A stretch of 64,000 nt of DNA, taken from assembly GCA_905178155.1 (NCBI GenBank), contig CAJINV010000005.1:1800054-1864053 (forward strand), written 5' to 3'. Position numbers and translations under genes: made by a program. The notes under the pieces were generated by a model, which worked only from the letters and a program-made list of their open reading frames with translations, had not been told where the DNA came from and searched no databases. Position 1 is the first letter of the stretch, and every line of letters begins with the position of its first letter. Shown here piece after piece: positions 1-11,600 of this stretch. Source of the DNA: Amoebophrya sp. A120 (Eukaryota; Sar; Dinophyceae; Syndiniales; Amoebophryaceae).

Positions 1-720
1 CAGCCCTTTAGCCGCGTTGCCGCGCCTGCGCTTGCCCTAGCGGCCTCGCCGCTTTAACGCCTTTTGCGGTCCGGCGTCCAGGACGCCGGCCCGCCGTCAG
101 CCCTTTAGCCGCACGCGGCAAGCAAAGCGAGGGGGCCAGTTGCGAAGCTTATTCTGATCTGGGGCGGCTTCGGCGGCCGGCGTAAAGAAAACCCCCGCCC
201 CTGGATGGGGATGGGACTCACGCTTCCGGGGGCTTGTTTGCGCGGTTTTGCCTCGCGCCCCCCCGCCCATGGCATGCACCAGAAGCCGAGGGGCAAAAGC
301 GTGCGCGAGAAAAGTGGTTGAAGCCGGATAGGATCACCCAGGGCCACGCCCTGCGGGGCTTTTGCTATAAATTACTTAAAAAAAATCCAGCCCTGAACCA
401 ACCCGCCCCGTTCCGACGCCCGACTCAACACCCCCAAAGACGAAACCGACAAAAAGGCCCTGGAGAAGAACCAATCCCGGAAAGATGTCCTGCTGATGTC
501 GCGCCAACAAGCCCCTCACACCCTACCCTCGGGGAAGAACGAAAACCGCTGGGGCCTAGCACGAGACCCACGGCCAAGGAAAGGAAAACAAAAAGACACA
601 CTTTCCCCAAAGATACCAAGGAACCCTGGCAGGCCCAGTTCGTGACCCCCCACGCACGTGTCGGTAGGATGCCCAACCAAGACAAAACATTCTCCACGCC
701 CCCTCCCAAAGAACAAAACA
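1..720. repeat. GC-rich, palindrome-bearing non-coding block
   Basis: No convincing gene is visible. The stretch is GC-rich at its left end and contains a direct repeat, CAGCCCTTTAGCCGC, at 1-15 and 99-113, plus short palindromes such as GTCCGGCGTCCAGGACGCCGG near 70-90. Open frames exist on both strands, but they overlap each other and have no recognisable domain. In texture it resembles the GC-rich insertions at 60335-61073 and about 20250-21250, although I could not align the three by eye. Confidence 0.45.
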
Positions 721-730
721 TAAGCAGCGC

Positions 731-950
731 CCGCTTATGTTTTGTTCTTATGTTTTTGTCTTATATTTTTTCCTTATATTTCTTCCTTATATTTTTCCCT
801 TATATTTTTCCCTTATATTTTTGTCTTATATTTTTCCCTTATAATTATGTCTTATATTTTCCCCTTATAATTCTCTCTTATAAATCCCGCATATCGACCT
901 CGAATAACGACCGCTTTCTCCCTTATAAAGTTCCTTATAATTCCCTTATC
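731..950. repeat. T-rich tandem array (TTATATTTTTCCC-like unit)
   Basis: A short unit of about 12-16 bp resembling TTATATTTTTCCC recurs through this stretch with variants (TTATATTTTTGTC, TTATAATTATGTC, TTATAATTCTC). It is a degenerate simple repeat. The hydrophobic peptide it would encode on the plus strand (repeated Leu-Tyr-Phe) is an artefact of the repeat. Confidence 0.75.
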
Positions 951-954
951 CGGT

Positions 955-998
955 GCATGAGGGATTCCTTACTGAAATCAGTAAGGAATCCGTCATGC
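955..998. repeat. Hairpin next to the T-rich array
   Basis: GATTCCTTACTGA is followed almost at once by its reverse complement TCAGTAAGGAATC, and the outer GCATGA/GTCATGC extends the stem. The predicted hairpin has a very short loop and closes the T-rich array. No function can be inferred. Confidence 0.7.
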
Positions 999-999
999 C

Positions 1000-1616
1000 T
1001 CGGATTGGCGAATTATAAGGAACATTTATAAGGAATAAAGCGACGGCGTTAGTGGGCCGATATACGGGACTCGAAGAGAGCCCAACGCTGGTCGTCCTCC
1101 GGAGCGCGTTATATATGTTGTGGCCATTTCAACTGGAGATGACAACAACATGACGCGGCGTCCACCGGTGTTTGACATGCAACGAGCCGATCGCGACAAC
1201 CAAAGCAACCTTCATCCCCATGCCCGACATCCGTCTGGGTTTCCAATCATATTGCCTCATGAGACAACACGATGGGAAACATGACGACAAGACCCCCGAC
1301 AGAAACACACACCCCACTCCCATGCACAAGCGCCACCCGATCCCGGTTAGAAAAAAACGACAGCAAATGACCAAAGCCTAGCAAGGCGGACGCGGCAGCA
1401 CCAAAATACCAACACCAAACACGATCGGGGGGAGACGAGTCCACCAGCTTGGCCTGTAACCCACAGAAAACAACAGAACAAAAACGGGGCGCCACCACGA
1501 AGGAGAAAACGGCGCGCGGTGTTTGCCCCTGGCGCGGCAGCAGCGGCTGAGCGCAAAAAGCGCAAACCCAGAAAATTTATAGGCATTCCATAACCCCGCC
1601 TCCGCAGCGGCCGGCC
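1000..1616. other. Non-coding stretch, nothing recognised
   Basis: Only overlapping short open frames with no domain similarity are present. I see no exon with the codon character of the genes further right. It separates the T-rich array from the satellite. Confidence 0.4.
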
Positions 1617-2545
1617 CTGGGTGAGATAGGAAAAGCGTGCCCGGCCGGAACGAAAGAGGTGGCAAAAAGTGCCTGCCCGGAAGCTCTTGGCCATCACTCT
1701 TGCCCGGCTGCCCGACCGGAAAGCGATGGGCAAAAGTGATGGCCATGGGGCACTTGGCCAACACTTTTGCGCGACCCGAAAGTGGTGGCCGCGGAGCTCT
1801 TGGCCAACACTTTTGCCCGCACGGGAAGAAATTGGCTGATGGCCGAAAATGACGGCCAGGGAGCTCTTGTCCATCACTTTTGCCCGACCGTACCGGAAGG
1901 CGATGGCCAAAAGTGACGGCCCGGGCAAGGAGCTGCTGGCCACCACTTTTGCCCGCCCGGAACGAAAGTGATGGCAAACGAGCGAACGCCGGTGGCTGGG
2001 TGGCTATGGGGCTCTTGGCCATCATTTTTGCCCGACCGGAAATGGATGAGCAGGGAGCTCTTGGCCATCACTTTTGCCCGACCGGAAAGCGATGGGATGG
2101 CCAGAAGTGATGGCCGAGGACTTTCGCAGGCATGCCCGGGCGAAAAGCGGTGGAAGCGGAACTACTGGCCATCACTTTTGCCCGACAGTAAAGCGCTGGG
2201 CAAAGGTAATGGCCAAGGAGCTGTCGCCACCGTTTTTCTCTGCCCGGCCGAAAAGTGATGGCCAGGGAGCTTCTGGCCGTTACTTTTGCCCGACCGGAAA
2301 GCGATGGCAAAAAGTGATGGCCGCGGAGTTCTCGGCCACCACTCTTGCCGGACCGGAAAGCGATGGCCACGATCGCTTTTGCTCGAACGAAAAGCGATGG
2401 CCGCGGGGCTCTTGGCCATCACGTTGGCCCGGCCGAGAAGCGATGGCCACGTTGGCGGCCAGGGGGCTCTTGGCCATCACTTGCGCCCGGCCGAAAGGCG
2501 ATGCCCAGGAAGGGAGCTCTTCGCCATCACTTTTGCCAGCGCTTG
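1617..2545. repeat. Satellite array of a self-complementary unit (left part)
   Basis: A unit of roughly 55-75 bp is repeated with much divergence. Its core is TGGCCATCACTTTTGCCC, then an accgGAAAGcGATGGCC spacer, then the inverse GGCAAAAGTGATGGCCA. Because the two halves are reverse complements, both strands read almost the same, and open frames appear in all six frames with the same peptide vocabulary (His-His-Phe, Lys-Ser-Asp-Gly-Gln). This is a degenerate palindromic satellite, not a gene cluster. Confidence 0.85.
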
Positions 2546-2559
2546 AAAAGGGTTTTTTT

Positions 2560-2925
2560 ATCGAAAGAAACCAGCTTCAAGCTGCTTGAGGCCCCGCGCT
2601 GTCGTCAGGATACGCTTCGCGACAGTATCCTGACGATAGCAGGGGGATTCGGACTCGAGAAAATGGCTTTCCCATTTTTCCAGTCCGAGTCCCCCTGCTG
2701 TCGTCAGGATACTGTCGCGAAGCCCTTCGCGACAGTATCCTGACGACAACAGGGGGGCTCGAGGTTGGGAATGGCTCTCACGCTTGGGCTGCAAGTTGTG
2801 AAAACCGCTCTCAGGTCCGAGTCCCCCTATTGTCGCCCGGATGCCGTCGCGAAGGCTTTCGCGACAACAGACATCCCGACGACAGCAGGGGGATTCGGAC
2901 TTGAGGTCGGTTTTCACAATTTGCC
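2560..2925. repeat. Cluster of long hairpins inside the satellite
   Basis: Three related stem-loops follow each other. The middle one, 2700-2747, pairs a 22-base arm containing TCAGGATACTGTCGCGAA with its exact complement across a loop of about 4 bases. A larger nested inverted repeat spans about 2797-2921, with TTGTGAAAACCG at one end and CGGTTTTCACAA at the other, and CCGAGTCCCCCT matched by AGGGGGATTCGG inside. The hairpins separate the two blocks of satellite. Confidence 0.85.
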
Positions 2926-3560
2926 CGCCCAAAGTGATAGCCCTGGGGCTCTAGGCCATTACTTCAGCCCGAGCCAGCGGCCCGCCGGGAAACGATGGCC
3001 AGCGGGCTCTTGGCGAGGACTTTTGCCCGGGCGGAAGGCGATGGCCAGGGAGCTCTCGGCCATCACTTTTGCCCGGCCGGGAAGTGAAGGCTCAGGAGCC
3101 CCTGGCCACCACTTTACCCGGCCCGCCGGAAAATGATGGCACCAGAGGAGCTCTTGCCCACCATTTTTGCCCGGCCGGAAAGTCAAAGGAGTGACCAAGG
3201 GCCCGACCGGAAGCGGAAAGTGATGGCCCAGGAGCTCCTGCCCTTGGCCGTCTCTTTTGCCCGGCGGGCCGGAAAGTGATGGCCAAAATTGATGGCCAGG
3301 CCGGCGGGGGCCCTTAGTTAGCCATCATTTTTGCCCGGCCGGAAAGTCATGGCCAAGGGGCTCTCGGCCATGACTTATGTCCGAGCCAGCGGAAAGTGGT
3401 GGCCGACGAGCTCTTGGCCACCACTGTTGCCCGGCCGGAAAGTGATGGCCAAAAGTTTCAACTTTGCTCGAGCGGAGGTGATGGCCAAGGAGCCGCTCGC
3501 CGTCACTTTTGCCCCGCCCGGCTGGGCAAGGAGCTTCTGGCCATCATTCATTCACATGAT
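2926..3560. repeat. Satellite array of the self-complementary unit (right part)
   Basis: The same core as in 1617-2545 resumes (GGCCATCACTTTTGCCCGGCCGGAAAG and its inverse), more diverged and with some CCGGCCCGCCGG spacers. It ends near 3560 where unrelated AT-richer sequence starts. No gene is called here. Confidence 0.8.
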
Positions 3561-3787
3561 TCGGCCACTCTGGCCATTCTGGTGCTGGCATTCACATGCT
3601 CGCCAGGGCGTGCAGGATAACACTTCGCACGACGGTACGGGGTACAGATAACGGGAACGCGTTCAATCTGTTACACGAAGCGTCTAGATGAGACCTTCTA
3701 AGCACATTCGTTTAGAATTATTTTTCTAGGTGCCTCCTATAGATTATAGCAAAGGGGGAGGCCAAGTTCGTTTCACTATTATTATAA

Positions 3788-6700
3788 TTATGAGGGAAAG
3801 GGGAGTTGTGCACTGTCATACAATTTTTTGAATTCCGAGTATTTCAGATCATGCATCTGCTCATCGTCGTCGTAGCCACCGTGTCTGTGGACCAGTTGCG
3901 ACAGCCAGTCCTCGTTCTGGTCGACCAAGGCATCCCAGGGCTTCCATCCGTTGCCCGTGGCGTGGTACTATCAACTGCAAAAATGTCTGGGTCTGGAAGA
4001 TTGCAACCTGTTTTGTCATGCTGTTTTTGGAATCTAAAAAAATTTGTATTGCAGACCAGCAAGAGGGGAGGTGCGTTTTGTGCTACACGGGCAGGGCATT
4101 TCTCATGCAGAAGGTGCATCAGGAAGCCCTGTAAAAGTCTGCGACGCTAGGTCATGCATTACAGGCATCATGGGTCATGAGAAATATGCATGACAAATCT
4201 ACTTGCATTCTTCCAGACCCAGACACTTTTGCATTTGATAGGTAGTTCATGAGCTGCTCGTTGTCGGAGATCACCAAGCCGATCGGAATGTCGTCCGATC
4301 CCGGGGGTCCGGGTATCTTCAGGTCCGACTGCTGACCCAAATTCGCATTCAGCTTGTCCTCGATGTGCTGTAGCGTCAAATCCTCACCGTCGCCGTGGGG
4401 TTTGAGCGAGGCGATAAGGTTTGTCACTGCTTCCTTGTCGTCAACAGTGGACCCAGGGTCTTCTTTTCCGCCGAGACTGTAAAATAACCCTAGATGCTCA
4501 GGATTGAGGTGCCTGTCGCCTCCGTCACCCTTGATATCGTATGAAAAAAATGCGCTTCACTGTATTTGGATTTGCAAGGTTTACATCAAATAAAGTTTGC
4601 TCAGGACATACGAAGAAAATCAAAATCTCCCATACATGGAAGCGCTTCCACCTAGTGAGGGGGAAGGAGGCTAAAAGTACAAATGAATCCGTATTCTTCA
4701 TCTTGCAAGTGTAGTAGCAAGAGAAAGTAGACTTCTGTGTAGTCTAGCACTAGCTGTAGTTGCGTCCTCTGCATGACACGATTCCAGTGAAACAGCTTTT
4801 TCGTGCGTTATTTGAGAAATATGCTCTCCAATTCGGCAGTGCTGGCAGTTTTGCCGTCCACGCCTTTGATCAGGTCCTGGATCTGCTTGCCCAAATCTTT
4901 GTGATCATCGTCCTCGGGGAAGAAACTTATGCATTGCAAGCATGTCTAGTCCTGGACAAGTCTTGCACCCCTCTTCGGAGAATCTGCTGTCTCTTTAGTG
5001 GATGCTGATTTTTATGATTATGACCGGCAAATTATATTATAAAGTGTAAGTGCTGTCATTTTCATTTCCTCCCTTGGCATGCAGGAAAAGTAATGCGAAG
5101 AGGAAGACGCAGCAAGAACTTTGCGCATGAAAAGCCGTTTCGCAAACTTTTCGACGCTTAAGTGCACAACAGGGGAAGGTGTAAGTGTAACTTTTCGCAA
5201 TGCTCAGCGACGAACGCTGTATTGAAAAATACAGTATCGCAAGTTTCGAAGCCCAGGGGCAGACGAGCAGGTACTGGTACAACATATCTGCAATGCATAA
5301 AATTTGTCTTCACCCAATCTTGTTCCTCGACCGATTCTGCATGTTTCAAAAACCCTGCATCCACGGATATGTGCGGATCGCGATCCCACGGCGTGAACCA
5401 ATTGTAAGGGAAGCCATCAGCATTTCCATTGTCCCCATCTTATCCAAGAAAAAAACACCACCACAGTCACATTTTGGGGGTTTTGCGTCAGAAATTTGTC
5501 TCGCGTGACAATTTTTTTTGTATTGCAAAACACAATAAATGGGAAATTGCGCATAAGTCTTGACTGTGATGTTGCATGTTTGCGCATGGCGCGTATTGCA
5601 AAAGTGTGCAAAAGTGATTGCCATGGTGTTTTTTTCTTGAATACATCTCCCCATTTGTGCAGTAATTCGTCCCAAGCCTCAGTATAAGGTGTTCCGGCCC
5701 CGCCTACGTTTGGAAACTGTTTCCGGAACGAGTCCTGGAAACCGTGCTTGTCCTCGTCCCACAGTGTTTTGAACTCCGACAAGTTCAGGTCGTCGGCTGT
5801 CCTGTTCAAAAACGCACCAGCCGCATACTCGTACATGAACATGTAAATCTGAAATTATTATATTTATATGCGGGAGTAGTTCGCCCATGTGGCTCCTGAC
5901 AAGAGTAAACATTTTCCCATCTACCCCGTGTTCCGGAAGTTGTCGTGCTCTGAAGATCAGGACATCAAGAAAATGGATCTCCTGTCAACAACAAGTGGCT
6001 GTGCTCTTTAATGAACCACAACGATGCTTAAGCTTATGCATGACTTGTAAAGCTGTATGATTTTTTCTGAAGCAGAACTCCGAATCTCATCTTGAGTACA
6101 CATCGACGTGGGGCGGCTAGTACGTTTTTGAACAGGATAGGGTCTCCGCCTTCAGTTGCTTTGTTCTTGAATTCGCCCAGCCACGAGTGGTAGGGGCTGT
6201 GGAAGTAGTCCTGTGCGTGTGTTGTATCGGCTTGATGTGCATTTTCCAAAAAGTGTGTATCCACACTTACTGTCGGATCTGGGGCTCCGCTCGTGAACTG
6301 CGGCAAAAATGATGGAGCCTGCGAAGCTGTTCCCGAGTCCCCATCGCCGATTTGCTTCACCATTACGTCCCAAGCGTCTGACTAATCCCGAACCAAAACA
6401 AACGAATGCTGAACACTATCTATCAGTTGTATCACCGAAATGCAATGCAAATGTTGCAAAATAGTATATATTCTTTACGTCGTTGGTGTTGGAAGTCAAA
6501 GTCAATGGCTTGCCATGCATAATTCGCATTACTCAAGGCCTGCGGAGTACAACATTGGGGTCAAGGAAATATATGCTCATGCTCATCTTCTTCACGACCA
6601 TTCAATTTGTGACGCTGTTATATCGTGAGGGTTAGACTTGTCCTGCTATCTTATCTCTTTGTGTTCTTGTTTCGTTGTTGTCTTGAGATCTTTAGAGCTT

Positions 6701-7530
6701 TGGACAATTTACAACTCTGGATCGAGTGTTGAGCATCGTAGCGCTGGAACATTAGCATACTCTGCCTGCTGGTCATTCCAAAGAATCGGGGGGGCTGGAA
6801 AATGTTGCGTCTCTGGAAACTGTTGCGTGAATGACTTCCTGAAAGCGGGGTCGGGGCCGTTCATCATTTGCGTGAACTCCGACAACGTCACACTTTTGTC
6901 CTCGTCGCTTTGATTTTGAAATGTGTCCAGCCAGTTTTGCTCGGGGATGTCGTCGCCGAGTTCTTTGGCGTAGACGCTCGTGAACGTGTCCTTGTCGTCG
7001 TTTGGTAGCTTTCCTAGTGCACCATCGTCTCCTGGAACTAGCGAGAAAATATCCCCTACAGTTGTGTAGTGCGGGGAACCGGAGGCTTGTTCAGAAGGTT
7101 GGAAGTCAGCCTCCCTCCAGGCTGTTGCACTTGAGGTTGAGCCTGTGATATAGTTATGGAACAAAAAAAAACGACGTCAAAGTGACAACTTAATTGCAAG
7201 TTTGGCTCTTCCTATTCCTTGGTCAGGAAAGTTTTTGTTATTCTGTAAGTGCAGCAACCTACTTGCATGTGACGCATCCATTTGCAAGTACGCACGAAAT
7301 TTTCGTTGACTTGCGCGACTGATGTGCAAAAGTGATTATGATGTGTTTTTTTTTCTTGAATAGGAGACACCCGGGTACGACTCCTTGAAAGTTTCCCGAA
7401 AACGGTTGTGCGGGTCGTCGGGGTCGTCGTCCGCGTCCCACAACTTCCTGAAGTCGTCCTCTTCCAGCTTGAGGTGCTTGTCGGTACTGCTATCGTATGC
7501 TAAATGACCCTCAGCCCTAAATTGAAATGC
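3788..7530 (-). CDS. EF-hand-like repeat protein I (multi-exon, 5' end uncertain)
   Basis: This is a minus-strand gene ending at a TAA at 3788-3790. The exons I can support are about 7363-7520, 6700-7150, 6060-6390, 5644-5850, 5300-5440, about 4806-4927, 4241-4539 and 3788-3968. The product is acidic and made of degenerate EF-hand-like units: loops such as DSSTDKHLKLEED, QSDEDKSVTLSEF and NRTADDLNLSEF precede a helix with a following Trp/Phe and an FP turn (EFKTLW...SFRKQFP). Another recurring block is HLNPEHLGLFYSLGG. Most loops lack one or more of the usual Asp ligands, so calcium binding is plausible but unproven. Three junctions (3969-4240, 4928-5299, 5441-5643) restore one open frame when the insertion plus one TSD copy is removed, for example HKWGD|GDNGNADGF. 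No signal peptide is visible because the N-terminus is not resolved. Confidence 0.6.
3969..4240. mobile_element. Introner, 'CTGGGTCTGGAAG' TIR family
   Basis: The left end is TATCAACTGCAAAAATGTCT followed by GGGTCTGGAAGA; the right end is the reverse complement (TCTTCCAGACCCAGACAC..TTTGATA). The flanks are GGTAC (3964-3968) and GGTAG (4241-4245), a near-perfect 5-bp TSD. TTGTCATGC (4013-4021) and GCATGACAA (4188-4196) form a subterminal inverted pair. Removing 277 nt (element plus one TSD) joins the frame ending DNEQLMNYL to the terminal exon with KPWDALVDQNEDW. Confidence 0.9.
4540..4805. mobile_element. Probable introner, ends approximate
   Basis: The left side, TATGAAAAAAATGCGCTTC, matches loosely the reverse complement of the right side near GAAACAGCTTTTTCGTG. 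It separates the exon with LESIFL from the exon with DIKGDGGDRHLNPEHL, so something must be removed here. I could not define a clean TSD, and the exact ends may be off by several bases. Confidence 0.4.
4928..5299. mobile_element. Introner, 'TATGCATTGCA' TIR family
   Basis: The left end TATGCATTGCAAGCATGT is mirrored by the right end ACATATCTGCAATGCATA. The flanks are AAACT (4923-4927) and AAATT (5300-5304). Excision of element plus TSD gives the continuous peptide WVKTNFFPEDDDHKDLGKQ from two exons that are in different frames in the genome. Confidence 0.85.
5441..5643. mobile_element. Introner, 'CAAGAAAAAAACACC' TIR family
   Basis: The left end TATCCAAGAAAAAAACACCA is mirrored by GGTGTTTTTTTCTTGAATA. 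A perfect 5-bp TSD CATCT lies at 5436-5440 and 5644-5648. The total removed unit is 208 nt, which is not a multiple of three; removing it restores the frame (HKWGD|GDNGNADGFPYNWF). The same family recurs at 30421-30628 in the HECT gene and, more diverged, at about 7155-7362. Confidence 0.92.
7155..7362. mobile_element. Probable diverged introner of the 'CAAGAAAAAAACACC' family
   Basis: The right end is CATCATAATCAC-like, reading TGATGTGTTTTTTTTTCTTGAATA on the plus strand. The left end is near TATGGAACAAAAAAAAACGA. The length and the right terminus match the family at 5441-5643. The flanking 5-mers do not match, so the left boundary is uncertain. It lies between the exon with KLWDADDDPDDPHNRF and the exon with TSSATAWREADFQP. 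Confidence 0.5.
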
Positions 7531-8670
7531 ATATGTGAGGACGGTTCTTCAGGCTTATAGTCCTAGCCGTAGTCGATGCCCTAGTAGTGACAGTGAGCTG
7601 TATCCTCCTGCACTTTCGATCTTTGTTTTGCATTTCATTTTCAATTTCTTTCTTACTAAGAAGTTGCAGTTGAAGTACATATATATTGGAATGTAAAATC
7701 AATTGTGTGCTCGCTTCTTTAGGCGAGCGAGTGACTGTTGTACGTGCTAATTGAGTTCCTGAGAGTAAGTGGCAGGCAAGCTGTGTTTCAACAATTTGCC
7801 ACCAGAACTTGACTAAAAAACACCCGTTTTGATGTCGAACAGCCAAGACTGGGGAGTTGCCTCGGAAAAATTGCACCGGGATGCTCTTAGTCCTTGGCTT
7901 CAGGCGGGACTTGCACTACCTCCTCATCCGTGCTAATCCTACCAACCTCCGCGCAGCCACGAGGTCCAAAACAAGCCGCCTCTGCTTGCCCTTCCTCGTG
8001 TCCAACAGGCTCCTCAAAGCTGGCAGGTCCTAAGAGAGCCTCCTCTGCCCTCCCTTCCTGTCAACACCGCCGCAGCCGAGGCTTTAGCGATGGCACGCAA
8101 ACGCCACCGGGAAACACTGGAAAACACGACGTTACACCCAGCATCGCCCAGTTGCCTTGCCCCTAAACCCTTTACCCTACCCTGAAACCCTTGCCCCCCC
8201 CCGACCGATATTTTTAATAAAAAAAAAACCCAAATGCTATTGACCCTTTTTCCCTGCTCTCCCCCCCCCAAATGATTTCCCTTAGCCGGCTCCAGAGCAC
8301 AGAGCGGTTAGGGCAGAGATTGTTGCGATTCTGTACGAGGACAAGAGCTGATCTAATCTACTTGCGTCTGTCGAATATCTTTATCTTAGATGCTGACGAA
8401 GTGCATCTCTCAGCGATAAAGAAAAACTAAGCTTTTCTATCTCTCAAGCGAAAGCAAAGATTTATATCGTGCTACTACGCTTGCGCGGTTCACACGACAG
8501 AATTCTTGCTTGCGCGGAACACAAGCATGAGAAAATCAAAATTGTTGTACATGTAAGCCCCCATCTACCAAAAATCAAAGTTGCTATACTATCGTCTTGT
8601 CTACGACCATACTTTGGAATGTAAAATCAAGACTGAAGTAATACAAAACAAATTACCGGCTGGGGTGATT
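7531..8670. other. Interval between the two EF-hand-like genes
   Basis: No exon is certain. A proline/alanine-rich frame is open on the plus strand at 7894-8166, and an acidic frame on the minus strand overlaps it; neither has a recognisable domain. The 16-mer TTGGAATGTAAAATCA occurs at 7686-7701 and again at 8614-8629, and a one-base variant lies inside the introner at 21886-21901. This may be the 3' flank of the upstream gene plus an unresolved first exon of the downstream one. Confidence 0.35.
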
Positions 8671-11600
8671 TTAGCTGGCATAGTGGGTGGAACCATCGAC
8701 GTAGTTCGGGTCCTCGAACGTTTTTTCCATCCACGCGTCAAACCAGTTTGTGTAATGCGGTTTTGTATGAGAGTGCACAATTTTAGAGCTTGCCTAGCTG
8801 TTAAGTGCGACGCTGTGTAAGTGCAGTGTAAGTAGTAGGATCGGAATTGTGCCACAATTCCGGTTTCCTCATTTGAAGAAAACAAATGAGCAGCAATAGA
8901 AAGAACATGGGCGAAGGAACATGGAGCTTCTGCAGCATGACAAGTTCCTGTGCCGACGCCGACTGCAGTTGTAGTACTATTTAGGATTCAGAAATTTCTC
9001 AAGACCTTGCAAATACTGCCAAAAGGCCAGCACCACAGGGACAGGAGAAGAAGTTGGCGTCTTGCATAACAAGTAACGGGACTGTGCACTATCATATTGT
9101 TTCAGCTTGTCCCAGTGTTCCATGTCGTGCGCAAATTCTGCGCCAGCACCTAAATCTGTCAGCGGGATTTGTTGCCCTTCCTCGAGACCTGGAACTATAA
9201 CGTCGTCTGCAGAGTCGAAGTATGGAGTGAAAATGTGCCTGGGTCTGGAAGGGTGCAAACTTGCGATGCTTTTGCTTGCTCAGCTCTCTGTCAGTCACAA
9301 AAACAAAAATGGCAAAAATGTAAGCGTGGCACTCAGACGAGGGGCAGACTATGCTTGTCGGGTCGTGTCGTCTGAGGGTTACGCTTGCATTACGGATGTT
9401 TTTGTGACTTCTGACAGAGAGCATTGACATTGTAAAGCTTCACTCGCGCAAGCACAACAACCTGTGATGGTAGGACTTGCAGCTTTACAGATCTTCTAGC
9501 CCATCCCCATCACCATGCATAAAATATGCAAAACCTGGTTGCATGACAACCTTGCTTACAGCATTTTTTGGTTTTCCTGCTGTTTTGACCCAGACAACAT
9601 AAGTAGTTGTAATGGATACCGGCCACTTGTCGGTGATTTCCGCAACCGTAATTTTGTGGTCACCTGGCGTGGTGCCCGTATCGATGCTCTTGAGCAATGC
9701 CTCGACCGCCTCGTCCGCGCCATCTTTCCCAGGCGCAGGCTGCTTTCCCCCAAGCGCGTAAAACGCCGCGAGGTGGTCATTGTCCAAGTGAGAACCTGGA
9801 CCAGGTTGATTTGCGTCTGTGAAGAAATCCCGGAATTCTTGATCCGTCATCTCCTGATCATTCCCACCGGACTTCGCCATTCCATCACCGCCAAAGAGGT
9901 CCTGCATCTGCTCGTGCAGTGGGAATGAGGCCCTGACTTCTTGCCAGTTCTGCAGCCGGCCCAATGCGGAATGGTCGTGTTCGTGGTAGTTCGACAACAG
10001 GTTCTCCACCTTTACGGTATGACCCAGATGATTGATAGCGTTATCGTTTCCCGGGTGGTCCGGAAAAAGTTTTTCGGTGATTTCACCCATACTGATTGTC
10101 GCGTCTGTAACGAGGCCAATGGTCCCCTGGTCGTCCGTGTTTAGGTTTGTCATCAAATGTCTGATCTTGCTCTTCGAACCCAACATTGTAGTAGCATGAT
10201 CCGGGGTTTCCCCACCAAGCATGTAGTAGAGGCCTGCATGATTCTGCTGGAGCCTTTGGTCCGTTCCTCCCGCATTCTCGAAGAAGAAGTCATGTAGTTC
10301 CTGCTCGCTCCATTCTTTATCAGCTCCTCTGGCGTTGTAGAATTCCTCGAGTGGGTCGCTCCTATAAATATTTAATTCGGAGCACAAATGCTGTCAAAGA
10401 TATATTGACTTGTGAGATGTGGAATCGCGGTATTGCTCCGAAGTTCCACTTTCGAGTTCATCTCGTTTTTGTTCTTGATAAAGATAAACCTGAAATCAAG
10501 TCGAATACACCCTCTGCTTTTTACGTTGTGCCGGTGACCTTGTGCAATCACCCTGCACCTGCACGAACTCAATAAATAGGAGTTCCTAAGGAAACTCTGA
10601 AACACAAACAACTGAAATGGCAAAACCAAAATGACTGACTGTCGCAAGATTCATCTACGTGGTCTAGCACCCATTTGAATGAAAAAAAAAAAACTTCCAA
10701 ATCAAATACAAGGTCTGTCCCAATGCGTGCTGCCACTTGTCCGACATGGTCCTATGCATGCGAAATACTTATGTCAGGGCTGTGAAGCGGAGAAACAACT
10801 ACGACAGTCATGAGTTGTTCGTAGTTAACTAGTCACTGACGAAGGATTGATGTCCTCGTTGGGAAAAGATCGGCCGAGGAAGAGGCCCAGCTAGGAAAAC
10901 GCGTATAGCATTTTTCCCACACCTAGCGGCTGTGACTTTAGGTTTACTTTACCCACCTCGCGGAGCTGCATAGACCCGTCATGCCTATGTACATCAACCG
11001 GAGGAGGTACAGCTCCGGAACTTACTTGCTACGAAACAAATGGGCGAAGAGAAGTTTTTACCTTCGATGTTCACCTTCTTCGTGAATCCTATGAGGATCT
11101 GCATGAAAACGAAAAGGAGCGCTCATGACAAGCCAAGTTGCATTTTGATTTTATCCGTTTCGCTTACCCTGGTATATGATACACAATTGGTATGCAGTGT
11201 CCTTTGGCCAATCGTCAAACAACTCCTTCGGCAGATTTTCAAAGTGTTCTCCCCAAATAGAGTCGTGACCGTGCTGCAAGAAGTCGTCATTCAGAGTAAT
11301 GGGAGTCGGATCAGAAGTCCCTGTAGCTGTAGCTGTAGTTTCAACATGCCAGGTTCCTTGCAGGTCTTCGAATGCTTCTTTCGCATCAGCATGACCACCA
11401 GGGAAATCCCCGTCAAACGCCGTGCGGAAGTCCTTGTTGGTCCAATGCGCCTCAAACTCGTCAAAAGTCAATGTAGGAGGATTGTTGGGGTCGTCGAAGA
11501 GATCAACTCTGTGATTCAATTTGATTCAGGAATTTTGATGAATTATGCTTAATTATATGCTTTGTTCCACAAGGGACAAACAAAAGAAACAATGTAAGAA

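Noticed and set aside
234-1031. 265-codon plus-strand frame
   Set aside because: Its second half is the T-rich repeat read as Leu/Tyr/Phe and the first half overlaps equally open minus frames; no domain.
1617-3560. Repeat array as a CRISPR locus
   Set aside because: Units are contiguous, diverged and self-complementary without unique spacers, and the genome is eukaryotic.
1637-3651. Many overlapping open frames of 60-200 codons on both strands
   Set aside because: They are translations of the palindromic satellite; the same peptide words appear in all frames and none has a domain.
9485-9600. C-terminal extension HGDGDGLEDL as an extra EF-hand
   Set aside because: It lies beyond the ATA end of the insertion at 9221-9601, so it is probably intronic.
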